Positions 10,961-19,464 of a DNA stretch of 64,000 nucleotides are shown in pieces. The stretch is from positions 3,694 to 67,693 of the forward strand of contig JBALTG010000007.1 of the NCBI GenBank assembly GCA_036964625.1, read 5' to 3'. Source of the DNA: Motiliproteus sp036964625 (GTDB lineage: Bacteria > Pseudomonadota > Gammaproteobacteria > Pseudomonadales > Balneatricaceae). The position numbers and the translations under genes were made by a program. Position 1 is the stretch's first letter, and each line of letters starts with the position of its first letter. The notes below the pieces were generated by a model that saw only the letters and a program-made list of their open reading frames with translations, was not told where the DNA came from and did not search any database.

Positions 10961-11686
10961 TCATAGCCGGAACTCATCGCCGAGATAAACTGATTTCACC
11001 TGTTCGTTATCCAGGATTGCCGCCGGCGTGCCTTCGGCTAACAGATAGCCATCATTGACAATATAGGCGTGTTCACAGATGTCCAGCGTTTCGCGGACGT
11101 TATGATCGGTAATGAGTACGCCTATGCCTCGGTCTTTGAGCTGGGTAACGATCTGCTTGATATCATTGACAGAGATTGGGTCGACGCCAGCAAAGGGCTC
11201 GTCCAGGAGAATAAAGGTGGGGTCAGTGGCCAGTGCTCTGGCTATTTCAGCCCGGCGCCGTTCACCGCCCGACAGGCTCATCCCCAGGCTATCGCGAATG
11301 TGCTGGATGTTGAATTCGTCAAGTAGCTGCTCCAGCGCTTGCTGGCGTTGGCGTTTATCCAGGTCGCGGCGGGTTTCAAGGATCGCCATAATATTGTTCT
11401 GAACGCTGAGTTTACGAAAGATTGAGGCTTCCTGAGGCAGGTAGCCGATCCCTTTTTTAGCCCGGCCGTGCATGGGCAGACGGGTGATATCCTCACCGTC
11501 AATAAGCACCTGGCCGTGATCTGAGGGGACCAATCCAACGATCATGTAAAAACAGGTGGTCTTGCCGGCGCCGTTAGGGCCGAGCAGTCCCACTATCTGG
11601 CCTTGGCTGATCGTTATCGACACATCTTTGACGACTTGGCGTCGGCTATAGGCTTTGGCCAGATGGCGCGCTTCGAGGCGACTCAT
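10961..11686 (-). CDS. lptB: LPS export ABC transporter ATPase LptB
   Basis: 241 residues. Walker A GPNGAGKT near residue 36, signature LSGGERRRAEIARAL, Walker B FILLDEPFAGVDP and H-loop LITDHN. It powers LptFG extraction of lipopolysaccharide and its delivery over the LptCAD bridge. Start overlaps the lptA stop (ATGA). rpoN follows after 140 bp, the usual gammaproteobacterial order. Confidence 0.97.
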   Translation of the reverse strand: MSRLEARHLAKAYSRRQVVKDVSITISQGQIVGLLGPNGAGKTTCFYMIVGLVPSDHGQVLIDGEDITRLPMHGRAKKGIGYLPQEASIFRKLSVQNNIMAILETRRDLDKRQRQQALEQLLDEFNIQHIRDSLGMSLSGGERRRAEIARALATDPTFILLDEPFAGVDPISVNDIKQIVTQLKDRGIGVLITDHNVRETLDICEHAYIVNDGYLLAEGTPAAILDNEQVKSVYLGDEFRL

Positions 11687-12330
11687 GGTTTTGGTTTCTC
11701 TGCTGTGGTGCTGTTGTTCTCGGTGTTGTTCTCGATGTCGTTCTCGATGTCGTTCGCGCTGTTTTCTGGGCTGGCATCAGCGCTGGCTGTGTTGTCGTCG
11801 CCAGCAGGGGCAGCGGTAGCGGGAGCCTGTTTGCTTCGCGGTTGGATAATCATCTGTACCCTGCTGTCGGGCTGGAGCTTGTCGCTGAACGCTTGAATCA
11901 CGTTTTTGGTGGTATCGACCTGAATTCGCTTACCACTAAAACTGTTATCGGCGCGGAGTAGTTTGGCTTGTTCGGTCAGGGTCAGCAGATCCAGCTGAAT
12001 ATCAAACTCGATGGTCAATGCGAAGCCGTGGGTGATCGGGGCCTTTTGTTGATGTTGTTGTTGAAAATGAGCGGGCTGCCCCTGTGCAACCAGGCGGCGA
12101 ATATCGCCTTTGCCATCGGTGTGCAGGGTCAGTTGGTCAGCGTCGAGCTGGAGTGATCCTTGGCTCAGTTTGACGTTGCCGGAATAGATAGCGGTACCGT
12201 TACTCTCGTTGATTTCAGCCCGATCAGCGGAGATTGCGATGGCTTGTTGCTTGTCCTGTGGTAACGCCCAGGTCAGGGTGGCGAATAGCATCGAACCTAC
12301 GAGTATCAGGTAGCGGTTAATTGGGTTCAT
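11683..12330 (-). CDS. lptA: LPS transport periplasmic protein LptA
   Basis: 215 residues. Signal peptide ending near TWA-LPQDK, then the OstA beta-jellyroll (AIAISADRAEINESNG, GNVKLSQGSLQLDADQL). It forms the periplasmic bridge for LPS. The C-terminus is extended beyond the fold by an Asn/Glu/Thr-rich tail containing a short ENDI repeat made by 12-bp tandem units (about 11716-11757). The gene overlaps lptC by 14 bp and lptB by 4 bp. Confidence 0.93.
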   Translation of the reverse strand: MNPINRYLILVGSMLFATLTWALPQDKQQAIAISADRAEINESNGTAIYSGNVKLSQGSLQLDADQLTLHTDGKGDIRRLVAQGQPAHFQQQHQQKAPITHGFALTIEFDIQLDLLTLTEQAKLLRADNSFSGKRIQVDTTKNVIQAFSDKLQPDSRVQMIIQPRSKQAPATAAPAGDDNTASADASPENSANDIENDIENNTENNSTTAEKPKP

Positions 12331-12874
12331 AGCGGCCTCGGACAGCGTGGTGCAGTTGAAGTTTATCGTTGGCGAAGTTTGCCGTCATGCCGGTGGCATG
12401 GGTGTTACCGATGGGTTGGTATAGCGCCACCTCGGCATCGGTTTCGGCCTGCTGTTGTGCAGGAATGATTTTGAGGTAGGGGGTTTCAAATCGATAGCGC
12501 TGGTCAATCTGGTTGTACAGGACGACCTCGCCACGTAACCAGAAGACATCATGGTTGGGCTCTAGGTCGCCGAGCAACGCTTGGGCCCTGATCGGTGCCT
12601 TGTTTTCGCGGTACAGGGTCACGACCGGCTCGTCGATCAAGGTGTGGTCGGTGCTGGGTAGGTGGCGAATGCGCAGCCCTTTGATCGAGTGGGTCAGCCG
12701 ACCGCTGAGGTCGTATTGTTGGATGTTCACGCCGGTGACATAGGTGTCGGCTTCGCCGATATGTTCCGGCTGAGGGGGTGCAGGGATGCGCTCCGGCTCC
12801 ATAAAGCCCCAGGCCAGCAGGATCAACACGCTGGCGGTCAGGGATAGGAATAGCTTGAGGCGCTTGGAATTCAC
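12317..12874 (-). CDS. lptC: LPS export protein LptC
   Basis: 185 residues if started at the GTG at 12874, giving a protein that begins with one membrane helix (LKLFLSLTASVLILLAWGF) and continues with the LptC jellyroll (VTGVNIQQYDLSGRLTHSIK, YKTPYL-like sheets). The frame stays open to 13003, but that extension overlaps the kdsC remnant. The GTGA junction, where the kdsC stop and lptC start share bases, is the normal coupling for this pair. LptC receives LPS from LptBFG and passes it to LptA. Confidence 0.9.
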   Translation of the reverse strand: MNSKRLKLFLSLTASVLILLAWGFMEPERIPAPPQPEHIGEADTYVTGVNIQQYDLSGRLTHSIKGLRIRHLPSTDHTLIDEPVVTLYRENKAPIRAQALLGDLEPNHDVFWLRGEVVLYNQIDQRYRFETPYLKIIPAQQQAETDAEVALYQPIGNTHATGMTANFANDKLQLHHAVRGRYEPN

Positions 12875-13107
12875 CGCGGCTGCAGCCGTTCGAGTTGGGG
12901 TAAGTGTTGTGACCGTGAAAGGGGCGTCGGCAAGTCGGGTCGCTCTAGGTAAGGTGTCAATGCCTGGTCGAAGCTGTCCGGGCTGGTCATGATCAGTTCG
13001 CACAGCTCTCCATCTGCACTGTAGTACAGTCGGCCGCCGGTGAGGACTTCATCGATGTCCAGAGTCAGCAGCTTGATCTCTTTGGCCTGCGCGAAACCCC
13101 AATCCAT
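12871..13107 (-). pseudogene. kdsC: KDO-8-phosphate phosphatase KdsC with internal in-frame deletion
   Basis: Only 78 residues against about 180 for the family. Residues 1-34 are the KdsC N-terminus with HAD motif I (LLTLDIDEVLTGGRLYYS; the usual DxDG reads DIDE). The next residues, CELIMTSPDSFDQALTPYLE, look like the C-terminal end of KdsC. About 110 residues between, holding HAD motifs II-IV and the cap region, are missing without a frame change. Both junctions with neighbours are intact: the ATG overlaps the kdsD stop and the TGA overlaps the lptC GTG. Probably catalytically dead but retained for translational coupling. A sequencing or assembly deletion cannot be excluded. Confidence 0.85.
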
Positions 13108-14090
13108 TATAGAACGCCGGCACGTAATAGGTCGTGCATATTGAGCGCGCCGATCGGTCGATGCTGTTGATCGACAACGATCAGGCCGTTGATCTTGCGC
13201 TCTTCCATCAGGTGTAGCGCCGCGGCAGCCAGGCTTTCGGGGGTGCTGGTTTGGGCGTTGCGTGTCATCACCTGGAGGATCGGTGTGCGTTTTATGTCTA
13301 GCTGCAGATCAAGGGTGCGGCGCAGATCGCCGTCGGTGAACACGCCGACCAGTTGCCCGGTGTCGTCTACCACGGCGCACATGCCTAAGCCTTTGTGGCT
13401 GATTTCAACCAGGGTGTCGCTCAGGCTGGTGCTCTGCTTGACCAATGGCAGGCGTTCACCACTGTGCATCAGGTCCTTGACCTTGAGTAGCAATTTGCGT
13501 CCCAGGGCTCCGCCCGGATGGGAGAACGCAAAATCTTCAGAGCTGAAGCCGCGGGCTTCGAGCAGTGCGATCGCCAGCGCATCGCCGATCACCAGTGCTG
13601 CTGTGGTACTGGCGGTCGGAGCAAGTCCCAGGGGGCAGGCCTCGCTCTTGATGCTGACATCGAGATTAGCGTCAGCAGCTAGGGAGAGGACGGAGTGCGG
13701 GTTTCCGGTGATGCTGATGAGCGGGATGCCCAGGCGTTGGATCAGTGGCAGCAGGGTCACTACTTCGACGGTGCAGCCGGAGTTTGACAGTGCAATCACT
13801 ATGTCTTGGGCGGTGAACATCCCCATGTCACCATGACTGGCTTCGCCAGGGTGGACATAAAAAGAGGGGGTGCCAGTACTGGCCAGGGTTGCTGCGATCT
13901 TTTTGCTGATATGCCCCGATTTGCCCATGCCGGTCACGATGACGCGCCCCTGGCAGCCCAGTGCAAGTTCGCAGGCGCGGCTGAAACTGTGGTCGAGTTG
14001 TTGCTCGAGGGCCGCGACCGCTGCTGCCTCGATGGCGATGGTACGGCGGGCGGATTGAATAAACGAGTCAGCAGAGGTCATAAGGTCCAT
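13107..14090 (-). CDS. kdsD: Arabinose-5-phosphate isomerase KdsD
   Basis: 327 residues: a SIS domain (residues about 40-180; VIVTGMGKSGHISKKIAATL, SHGDMGMF) followed by two CBS domains (about 205-325). It converts ribulose 5-phosphate to arabinose 5-phosphate, the first step to KDO for LPS. An alternative ATG three codons in is possible. Its TAA overlaps the start of the shortened kdsC by one base. Confidence 0.96.
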   Translation of the reverse strand: MDLMTSADSFIQSARRTIAIEAAAVAALEQQLDHSFSRACELALGCQGRVIVTGMGKSGHISKKIAATLASTGTPSFYVHPGEASHGDMGMFTAQDIVIALSNSGCTVEVVTLLPLIQRLGIPLISITGNPHSVLSLAADANLDVSIKSEACPLGLAPTASTTAALVIGDALAIALLEARGFSSEDFAFSHPGGALGRKLLLKVKDLMHSGERLPLVKQSTSLSDTLVEISHKGLGMCAVVDDTGQLVGVFTDGDLRRTLDLQLDIKRTPILQVMTRNAQTSTPESLAAAALHLMEERKINGLIVVDQQHRPIGALNMHDLLRAGVL

Positions 14091-14138
14091 CGGGTCTGGT
14101 GTTGCATGGGTTGTGTTCAGGTTGTGGTGCTTAGACGG

Positions 14139-15104
14139 TTAGGCAGAGGCCACATAATATAGTAATCCCATATAGCCGGAATAGCCCGTCAGCAGCATGC
14201 TTCCTTGTAAACGGCCGATCTTTCCGCGCCCCATCAGATAGGCGAATGCCAGCAGCGCCAGAGTGAATCCAAGCATGGTGGCGTAATCGCGCCATAACAC
14301 GCTGCTGTCAAAAGTGAAGGGTCGGATCAGTCCTGGTAGCGACATGACGGCCAATAAATTAAAGATGTTGGAGCCGACTATGTTGCCGATGGCGATGTCG
14401 TGGTGGCCTTTGAGGGCACTGGTTATGGACGCGGCCAGTTCGGGCAGACTGGTACCGATAGCGACGATAGTGAGGCCGATGATCAGATCGCTGACCCCCA
14501 GTGCGGTGGCGATATCTACTGCGCCCCAGACCAGCAGGCGGGAGCTCCCTGCTAATAACAGCAAGCCGATGATGAGCCAGAAGAACGCGCGGGCCTGGGG
14601 CAGGTCAGGCAGCTCCTCCTCTTCGTGTGCCACTTCTTCGGGGTCGGCATAGCGCTGGAAGCGAGCGAACAGGATCAGGGTGACGACGAGTCCAATAAGC
14701 AGGATGCTGCCGTCGAGTCGGTTGAGTTCACCGTCGATCAGCACTAGACCTGCAATCAGGGTCACAGCTAAGAGTAACGGTAGCTCTTTACGCATTAGCC
14801 CGGTTTTGACCGGCAGGGGGGCGATCAGGGCGGTGATGCCGAGTACCAGGCCGACATTGGCAATGTTGGAGCCCAGTGCGTTACCTATCGCCAGTCCACC
14901 CACGCCGGTATAGGCGGCAATGCCGGATACCAGCATCTCTGGAGCAGAGGTACCGATAGATACGATCGTCAGGCCGATAAGCATCGGTGACATGCCGAAA
15001 TTTTTGGCGGTGGCTGCGGCACCCATAACGAAGCGGTCGGCGCTCCACATCAGGATTAAAAATCCAGCTGCAATGGCGCTAATAGCGGGTAGCATCTCAA
15101 GCAT
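14139..15104 (-). CDS. yrbG: Calcium/sodium antiporter of the CaCA family (YrbG)
   Basis: 321 residues starting at the ATG at 15104, which has GGAG 7 nt upstream; the TTG at 15116 is part of that ribosome site. Ten hydrophobic helices in two inverted halves, each with the alpha repeat (GLTIVSIGTSAPEMLVSG and GLTIVAIGTSLPELAASI), plus an acidic cytosolic loop EEVAHEEEELPDLP. The helix motif GNALGSNIANVGLVLG repeats as GNIVGSNIFNLLAV. Inner-membrane cation exchanger; the ions transported are inferred from the family. Divergent from mlaF, the standard order. Confidence 0.93.
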   Translation of the reverse strand: MLEMLPAISAIAAGFLILMWSADRFVMGAAATAKNFGMSPMLIGLTIVSIGTSAPEMLVSGIAAYTGVGGLAIGNALGSNIANVGLVLGITALIAPLPVKTGLMRKELPLLLAVTLIAGLVLIDGELNRLDGSILLIGLVVTLILFARFQRYADPEEVAHEEEELPDLPQARAFFWLIIGLLLLAGSSRLLVWGAVDIATALGVSDLIIGLTIVAIGTSLPELAASITSALKGHHDIAIGNIVGSNIFNLLAVMSLPGLIRPFTFDSSVLWRDYATMLGFTLALLAFAYLMGRGKIGRLQGSMLLTGYSGYMGLLYYVASA

Positions 15105-15314
15105 CGAGAACTCCAAAAGGGGAAGAAATTGATTTCTGCGGGTGTTGCGCAGATGGCTAAAGCCTGCTGTATACGCTGTTTTAAAACGTATTTAGTGTTT
15201 CGTGTGGGAATTTACAGGTTTGGATTTCGGGCAGTCTACATTCACATGGATACAGATGCTATAGTAGCGCCCCTCATGTCCACCGCCGGGCTTCTTAGCA
15301 TACTATTTCATACC

Positions 15315-16133
15315 ATGAATTCATTCGACGATATCTTTATTCGCATTGAGGGGCTGACCTTCAGCCGCAATGACCGCTATATATTCCGTGATCTGTCGAT
15401 GCAGATTCCACGGGGCAAGGTGACGGCCATCATGGGGCCAAGCGGTACCGGTAAGACCACGCTGTTGAAGCTGATCGGTGGGCAACTGCGCCCCGATGCC
15501 GGGAGTGTCGTTATCGATGGTCAAAATGTACCCCAGCTCGGGCGTGCTGAGCTGTTCAATCTGCGTGAGCGGATGGGGATGCTGTTTCAGAGCGGGGCGC
15601 TCTTTACCGACATGAGCGTGTTCGATAACGTCGCCTTTCCGTTGCGGGTGCACACCCGTTTGCCGGAGCAGATGGTCCGCGATCTGGTGCTGATAAAGCT
15701 TCAGTCGGTGGGTCTTCGCGGGGCAGAGAAACTGATGCCCAGTGAGCTTTCTGGGGGTATGGCACGGCGCGTCGCGCTGGCGCGGGCGATTGCGCTGGAT
15801 CCTGATCTGATGATGTACGATGAGCCCTTTACGGGGCAGGATCCGATTGCGATGGGGGTGTTGGTGAAGCTGATTCGATCGCTCAATGCCTCTTTAGGGC
15901 ACACCGCAATCGTGGTCTCTCATGATATCCAGGAAACCCTCAGTATTGCCGATTACATTTATCTGGTTGCGGACGCGCAGGTGTTGGCCCACGGCACGCC
16001 CGAGCAGCTGCTGGGGGAGGAGTTGCCTCAGGTGAAGCAGTTTATGCAGGGGTTGCCTGATGGTCCGGTGCCCTTTCATTATCCCGCGACAAACTACTTG
16101 CAGAGCTTGATGTCCGGGGAGTCGAGCCGATGA
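15315..16133 (+). CDS. mlaF: Phospholipid transport ABC ATPase MlaF
   Basis: 272 residues from the ATG at 15315; the open frame runs upstream to 15129 but that part has no family similarity. Walker A GPSGTGKT, signature LSGGMARRVALARAI, Walker B LMMYDEPFTGQDP and an H-loop VVSHD. It energises MlaFEDB, which moves phospholipids between outer and inner membranes to keep outer-leaflet asymmetry. Overlaps mlaE by 4 bp. Confidence 0.95.
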   Translation: MNSFDDIFIRIEGLTFSRNDRYIFRDLSMQIPRGKVTAIMGPSGTGKTTLLKLIGGQLRPDAGSVVIDGQNVPQLGRAELFNLRERMGMLFQSGALFTDMSVFDNVAFPLRVHTRLPEQMVRDLVLIKLQSVGLRGAEKLMPSELSGGMARRVALARAIALDPDLMMYDEPFTGQDPIAMGVLVKLIRSLNASLGHTAIVVSHDIQETLSIADYIYLVADAQVLAHGTPEQLLGEELPQVKQFMQGLPDGPVPFHYPATNYLQSLMSGESSR

Positions 16134-16912
16134 TTGAGATGGTAGCCGCGCTGGGGCGCAGTGCGCTGGGCAGTCTGATGGCGCTGGGGCGCTCAGGCGT
16201 CTTTCTATATTACTCGATCGTTGCGCTGCCGGTGCCGCGGACCGGTTTTCCGCTGTTGGTTCGGCAGCTGTATTCGGTCGGCGTCCAGTCGATGCTCATT
16301 ATTATGGTGTCGGGGTTGTTTATCGGCATGGTGATCAGCCTGCAGGGGTACACGATTCTGGTCGATTACGGCTCGGAACAGGCGGTCGGGCAGATGGTTG
16401 CGCTCAGCTTGGTGCGTGAGCTATCACCGGTGGTGACCGCGCTGCTGTTTGCCGGTCGAGCGGGTTCGGCGTTGACCGCCGAGATAGGTCTGATGAAGGC
16501 CACCGAGCAGTTGGCGGGGATGGAGATGATCGGCGTCGATCCGTTACGGCGAATCGTGGCACCCAGGTTTTGGGCCGGATTTATCTCGCTGCCGGTGCTG
16601 TCGATGATCTTCAGTGTGGTCGGGGTCTGGGGCGGGATGCTGGTGGGTGTCGAGTGGCTGGGTGTCTTTGAAGGCTCGTTCTGGTCCAATATGCAGGCAT
16701 CAGTGGAGTTTGGTGAAGATGTCCTGAACGGCATCATCAAGGCGGTAGTGTTTGGTTTTGTGGTGACTTGGATTGCTGTTTTTCAGGGTTATGATTGCAT
16801 CCCTACTTCTGAGGGGATTAGCAAGGCGACCACCAAAACAGTCGTATATTCTTCGTTGGCAGTACTGGGGCTCGACTTCCTGCTGACGGCACTTATGTTT
16901 GGAGATCTATAA
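16130..16912 (+). CDS. mlaE: Phospholipid transport permease MlaE
   Basis: 260 residues, five to six membrane helices, MlaE/Ttg2B family: VALSLVRELSPVVTALLFAG, GSALTAEIGLMKATEQL, and the C-terminal TTKTVVYSSLAVLGLDFLLT. It is the permease of the MlaFEDB complex. Starts within the mlaF stop and is followed 2 bp later by mlaD. Confidence 0.96.
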   Translation: MIEMVAALGRSALGSLMALGRSGVFLYYSIVALPVPRTGFPLLVRQLYSVGVQSMLIIMVSGLFIGMVISLQGYTILVDYGSEQAVGQMVALSLVRELSPVVTALLFAGRAGSALTAEIGLMKATEQLAGMEMIGVDPLRRIVAPRFWAGFISLPVLSMIFSVVGVWGGMLVGVEWLGVFEGSFWSNMQASVEFGEDVLNGIIKAVVFGFVVTWIAVFQGYDCIPTSEGISKATTKTVVYSSLAVLGLDFLLTALMFGDL

Positions 16913-16914
16913 TC

Positions 16915-17373
16915 ATGCGGATGCGAACCCTGGAGCTGGGCGTAGGAGTCTTTATGCTGGCCGGGCTGGTGGCGCTGGCTGTTCTGGTTGTGAATGTCAG
17001 TGGTTTGAGTCTGTCTGGCTCTAAACAGAATTACACTATTTATGCCCTGTTTGAAAACGCAGGCGGGTTGACTGCACGCTCTAAGGTGTCGATGTCGGGC
17101 GTGGTGATTGGTGAAGTCGCCGCAATCAGCATCGACAAAGAGCTGCTTAAGGCCCGGGTCGAGATGAAGATCAATAATGACGTAGATTATCTCAGTTACG
17201 ACAGTTCCGCCGCGATTCTTACCGCGGGCCTGTTGGGAGAAAAGTATATCGGGGTAACGGTCGGAGCCGATCCGGATATGCTCGGTGACGGGGATACTAT
17301 CGACGATACCCAGTCCTCGCTGGTGCTTGAGGAACTGATCGGGAAGTTCTTGTTTAACAAGGTCAGCGAGTGA
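16915..17373 (+). CDS. mlaD: Phospholipid-binding MCE protein MlaD
   Basis: 152 residues: one N-terminal membrane anchor (MLAGLVALAVLVVNVSGLSL) and a single MCE domain (LFENAGGLTARSKVSMSGVV, ILTAGLLGEKYIGVTVG). MlaD forms the hexameric ring that shuttles lipid between MlaC and MlaE. Its stop overlaps the mlaB GTG start, so no mlaC lies in the usual place between them. Confidence 0.95.
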   Translation: MRMRTLELGVGVFMLAGLVALAVLVVNVSGLSLSGSKQNYTIYALFENAGGLTARSKVSMSGVVIGEVAAISIDKELLKARVEMKINNDVDYLSYDSSAAILTAGLLGEKYIGVTVGADPDMLGDGDTIDDTQSSLVLEELIGKFLFNKVSE

Positions 17374-17687
17374 CCGCGGTGGCGCAGCTGGTTGAGCAGC
17401 AGGGCGGAGTCTGGCAGGTCTCGGGGGATATTCATTTCGATACCGTGGTCAGTTTAAACGACGCAGGTTGTGACGCGATTGCGCAGTCTGATGGTCGCTG
17501 CCGGTTTGATTTTTCCGGGGTCAGTTCGGTCAATACCGTGGCGCTGTCGCTGCTGTTAAGCTGGCGTCGCAAGGCACTGCAGTGCGGGATCGAGGTCGAG
17601 TTTTGTGCGTTGCCCTCCGTGCTACATGCGATTGCTGCGCTGAGCGACCTGCAGTCCCTGGTCGTGGCCCCCGAGGTCACAGGCTAA
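17370..17687 (+). CDS. mlaB: STAS-domain Mla subunit MlaB
   Basis: 105 residues starting at GTG 17370 within the mlaD stop (GTGA). STAS/NTP-binding fold: CRFDFSGVSSVNTVALSLLL resembles the anti-sigma antagonist core. MlaB stabilises MlaF in the transporter. Last gene of the operon; a hairpin with a short T-run follows at 17743. Confidence 0.88.
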   Translation: MTAVAQLVEQQGGVWQVSGDIHFDTVVSLNDAGCDAIAQSDGRCRFDFSGVSSVNTVALSLLLSWRRKALQCGIEVEFCALPSVLHAIAALSDLQSLVVAPEVTG

Positions 17688-17742
17688 GCGCTGCTCTGTT
17701 GCTCGTTTTCCGGGAGGCTGGTCATTGCCCGGGTTGGGGCTG

Positions 17743-17768
17743 GAAGCCTGCTCTAGGCTTCGCCTTTT
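17743..17768 (+). terminator. Rho-independent terminator after mlaB
   Basis: GAAGCCT and AGGCTTC arms around a 5-nt loop, followed by GCCTTTT. Lies 55 bp after the mlaB stop and before the ibaG promoter region. Confidence 0.6.
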
Positions 17769-17827
17769 CGGTTAATTTTCTATACTATTGACCGCTTCGT
17801 TTTTTTGTACATCAAGCTGGAGTCTTT

Positions 17828-18070
17828 ATGCAGACGGTTGAAGTAAAGCAACTGATAGAGCAGCAACTGGAAGGCTGTGAGGCGATACCCTCGGGCGAGG
17901 GTTGTTCTTTTCAGGTCGCCGTGGTGGGCGAGGTGTTTGCGGGTTTGTCAGCGGTTAAAAGGCATCAGCTGGTCTACGGTTGTCTGAATGAGCAGATTGC
18001 CAATGGGACGATTCACGCCGTGACCATAAAAGCCTATACCCCCGAGCAGTGGCAGGCCCTGCAAGGCTGA
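17828..18070 (+). CDS. ibaG: BolA-family protein IbaG
   Basis: 80 residues, the BolA/IbaG class II KH-like fold: VKQLIEQQLEGCEAIPSGEG at the start and the conserved KRHQLVYGCLNEQI followed by IHAVTIKAYTPEQW. These proteins bind monothiol glutaredoxins and [2Fe-2S] clusters and respond to acid stress. A TATACT -10-like hexamer lies about 40 bp upstream. Followed 61 bp later by murA, as in most gammaproteobacteria. Confidence 0.93.
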   Translation: MQTVEVKQLIEQQLEGCEAIPSGEGCSFQVAVVGEVFAGLSAVKRHQLVYGCLNEQIANGTIHAVTIKAYTPEQWQALQG

Positions 18071-18131
18071 TTAGCTTATTTTTTTGACCCGACCCTGGTT
18101 GTGCCAGGGTGGTGGTGTTCTGGAATCTAGT

Positions 18132-19394
18132 ATGGACAAACTGAATATATCCGGCGACTGTTGCATTGATGGTGAGGTGTGGATCTCCGGGGCCAAGAAT
18201 TCCGCGTTACCGATTTTGGCTTCGACGCTGTTGGCTGATGCCCTGGTAGCGGTGCGTAATTTGCCGCACTTGCATGATGTCAACACCATGATCGCTCTGC
18301 TTGGGCGGATGGGGGTCGTGGTGACCGCGGATGAGAAACTCAACGTCGAGATCGATTCGCGCACGGTTAATACCCTGATCGCCCCTTATGATCTGGTTAA
18401 GACCATGCGTGCTTCAATCCTGGTGCTGGGGCCGATGCTGGCGCGGTTCGGCAAGGCTGAAGTGTCGCTGCCGGGCGGTTGTGCCATCGGTAGCCGACCG
18501 GTCGATCTGCATATTCGCGGTCTGGAAGCGATGGGTGCTGCTATCAGCGTTGAGGACGGCTATATTCGTGCCGAAACCGACGGTCGGCTGAAGGGCGCGC
18601 ATATCCTCTTCGATATAGTCACCGTCACCGGCACCGAAAATATATTGATGGCAGCGACCCTGGCTGAGGGTACCACCATTCTCGAGAATGCGGCCAAAGA
18701 GCCCGAAGTGGTCGATCTGGCTGAGTGTCTGATCGCCATGGGGGCCAATATCAGTGGCCACGGCACCGATACGATCACCATTACGGGTGTGGAAAGGCTC
18801 GGTGGCTGCACCTATTCGGTCATGCCGGACCGGATTGAAACGGGTACCTATCTGGTCGCTGCCGCGGCCACCCGGGGGCGGATAAAATTGAACAACACCC
18901 GCCCCGATATTCTCGAAGCGGTGTTGCTGAAGCTGGAAGAGGTCGGAGCCAAGATTGAAACCGGCGCCGACTGGATCAGTTTGGATATGCAGGGTAAGCG
19001 CCCTAAGGCGGTGAATATCACCACAGCCCCCTACCCCGCATTCCCGACCGATATGCAGGCGCAGTTTGCGGCGATGAACGCGGTCGCTGAAGGGGTCGGT
19101 ATTATCCGGGAAACTATCTTTGAAAACCGCTTTATGCATATTCAGGAGATGGTGCGGATGGGTGCCCAGTGCACCATCGACGGTAATACCGTGATCATCG
19201 AAGGGGTCGAACAGCTCAAGGCCGCGCCTGTGATGGCGACCGATCTGCGCGCCTCGGCCAGCTTGATTATTGCGGCGTTGGTCGCCAAAGGCGATACCCA
19301 GATCGACCGGATCTACCACCTGGATCGCGGCTACGAATGTATTGAAGAGAAGATGCGGTTATTAGGCGCTCAGGTGCGTCGAGTCGCTTCCTGA
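18132..19394 (+). CDS. murA: UDP-N-acetylglucosamine 1-carboxyvinyltransferase
   Basis: 420 residues from the ATG at 18132; the frame extends to 18084 without similarity. EPSP-synthase-like fold with the catalytic Cys in LPGGCAIGSRPVDLHI (the fosfomycin target), plus KNSALPILAST near the N-terminus and PAFPTDMQAQFAAMN. It commits UDP-GlcNAc to peptidoglycan synthesis in the cytosol. Confidence 0.97.
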   Translation: MDKLNISGDCCIDGEVWISGAKNSALPILASTLLADALVAVRNLPHLHDVNTMIALLGRMGVVVTADEKLNVEIDSRTVNTLIAPYDLVKTMRASILVLGPMLARFGKAEVSLPGGCAIGSRPVDLHIRGLEAMGAAISVEDGYIRAETDGRLKGAHILFDIVTVTGTENILMAATLAEGTTILENAAKEPEVVDLAECLIAMGANISGHGTDTITITGVERLGGCTYSVMPDRIETGTYLVAAAATRGRIKLNNTRPDILEAVLLKLEEVGAKIETGADWISLDMQGKRPKAVNITTAPYPAFPTDMQAQFAAMNAVAEGVGIIRETIFENRFMHIQEMVRMGAQCTIDGNTVIIEGVEQLKAAPVMATDLRASASLIIAALVAKGDTQIDRIYHLDRGYECIEEKMRLLGAQVRRVAS

Positions 19395-19440
19395 CGCGCT
19401 TTCATCGGGTAAACGATACTAGCGTGCTATAACCCTAACC

Positions 19441-19464
19441 ATGACCATGACCATGACCATGACT
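19441..19464 (+). repeat. ATGACC hexanucleotide repeat at the hisG start
   Basis: Four ATGAC(C/T) units in frame give Met-Thr repeated four times, offering four equivalent start codons. Confidence 0.9.

Noticed and set aside
12874..13003. 43-residue N-terminal extension of LptC
   Set aside because: It overlaps the kdsC remnant in another frame and would precede the membrane anchor; the GTG at 12874 gives normal LptC length and coupling.
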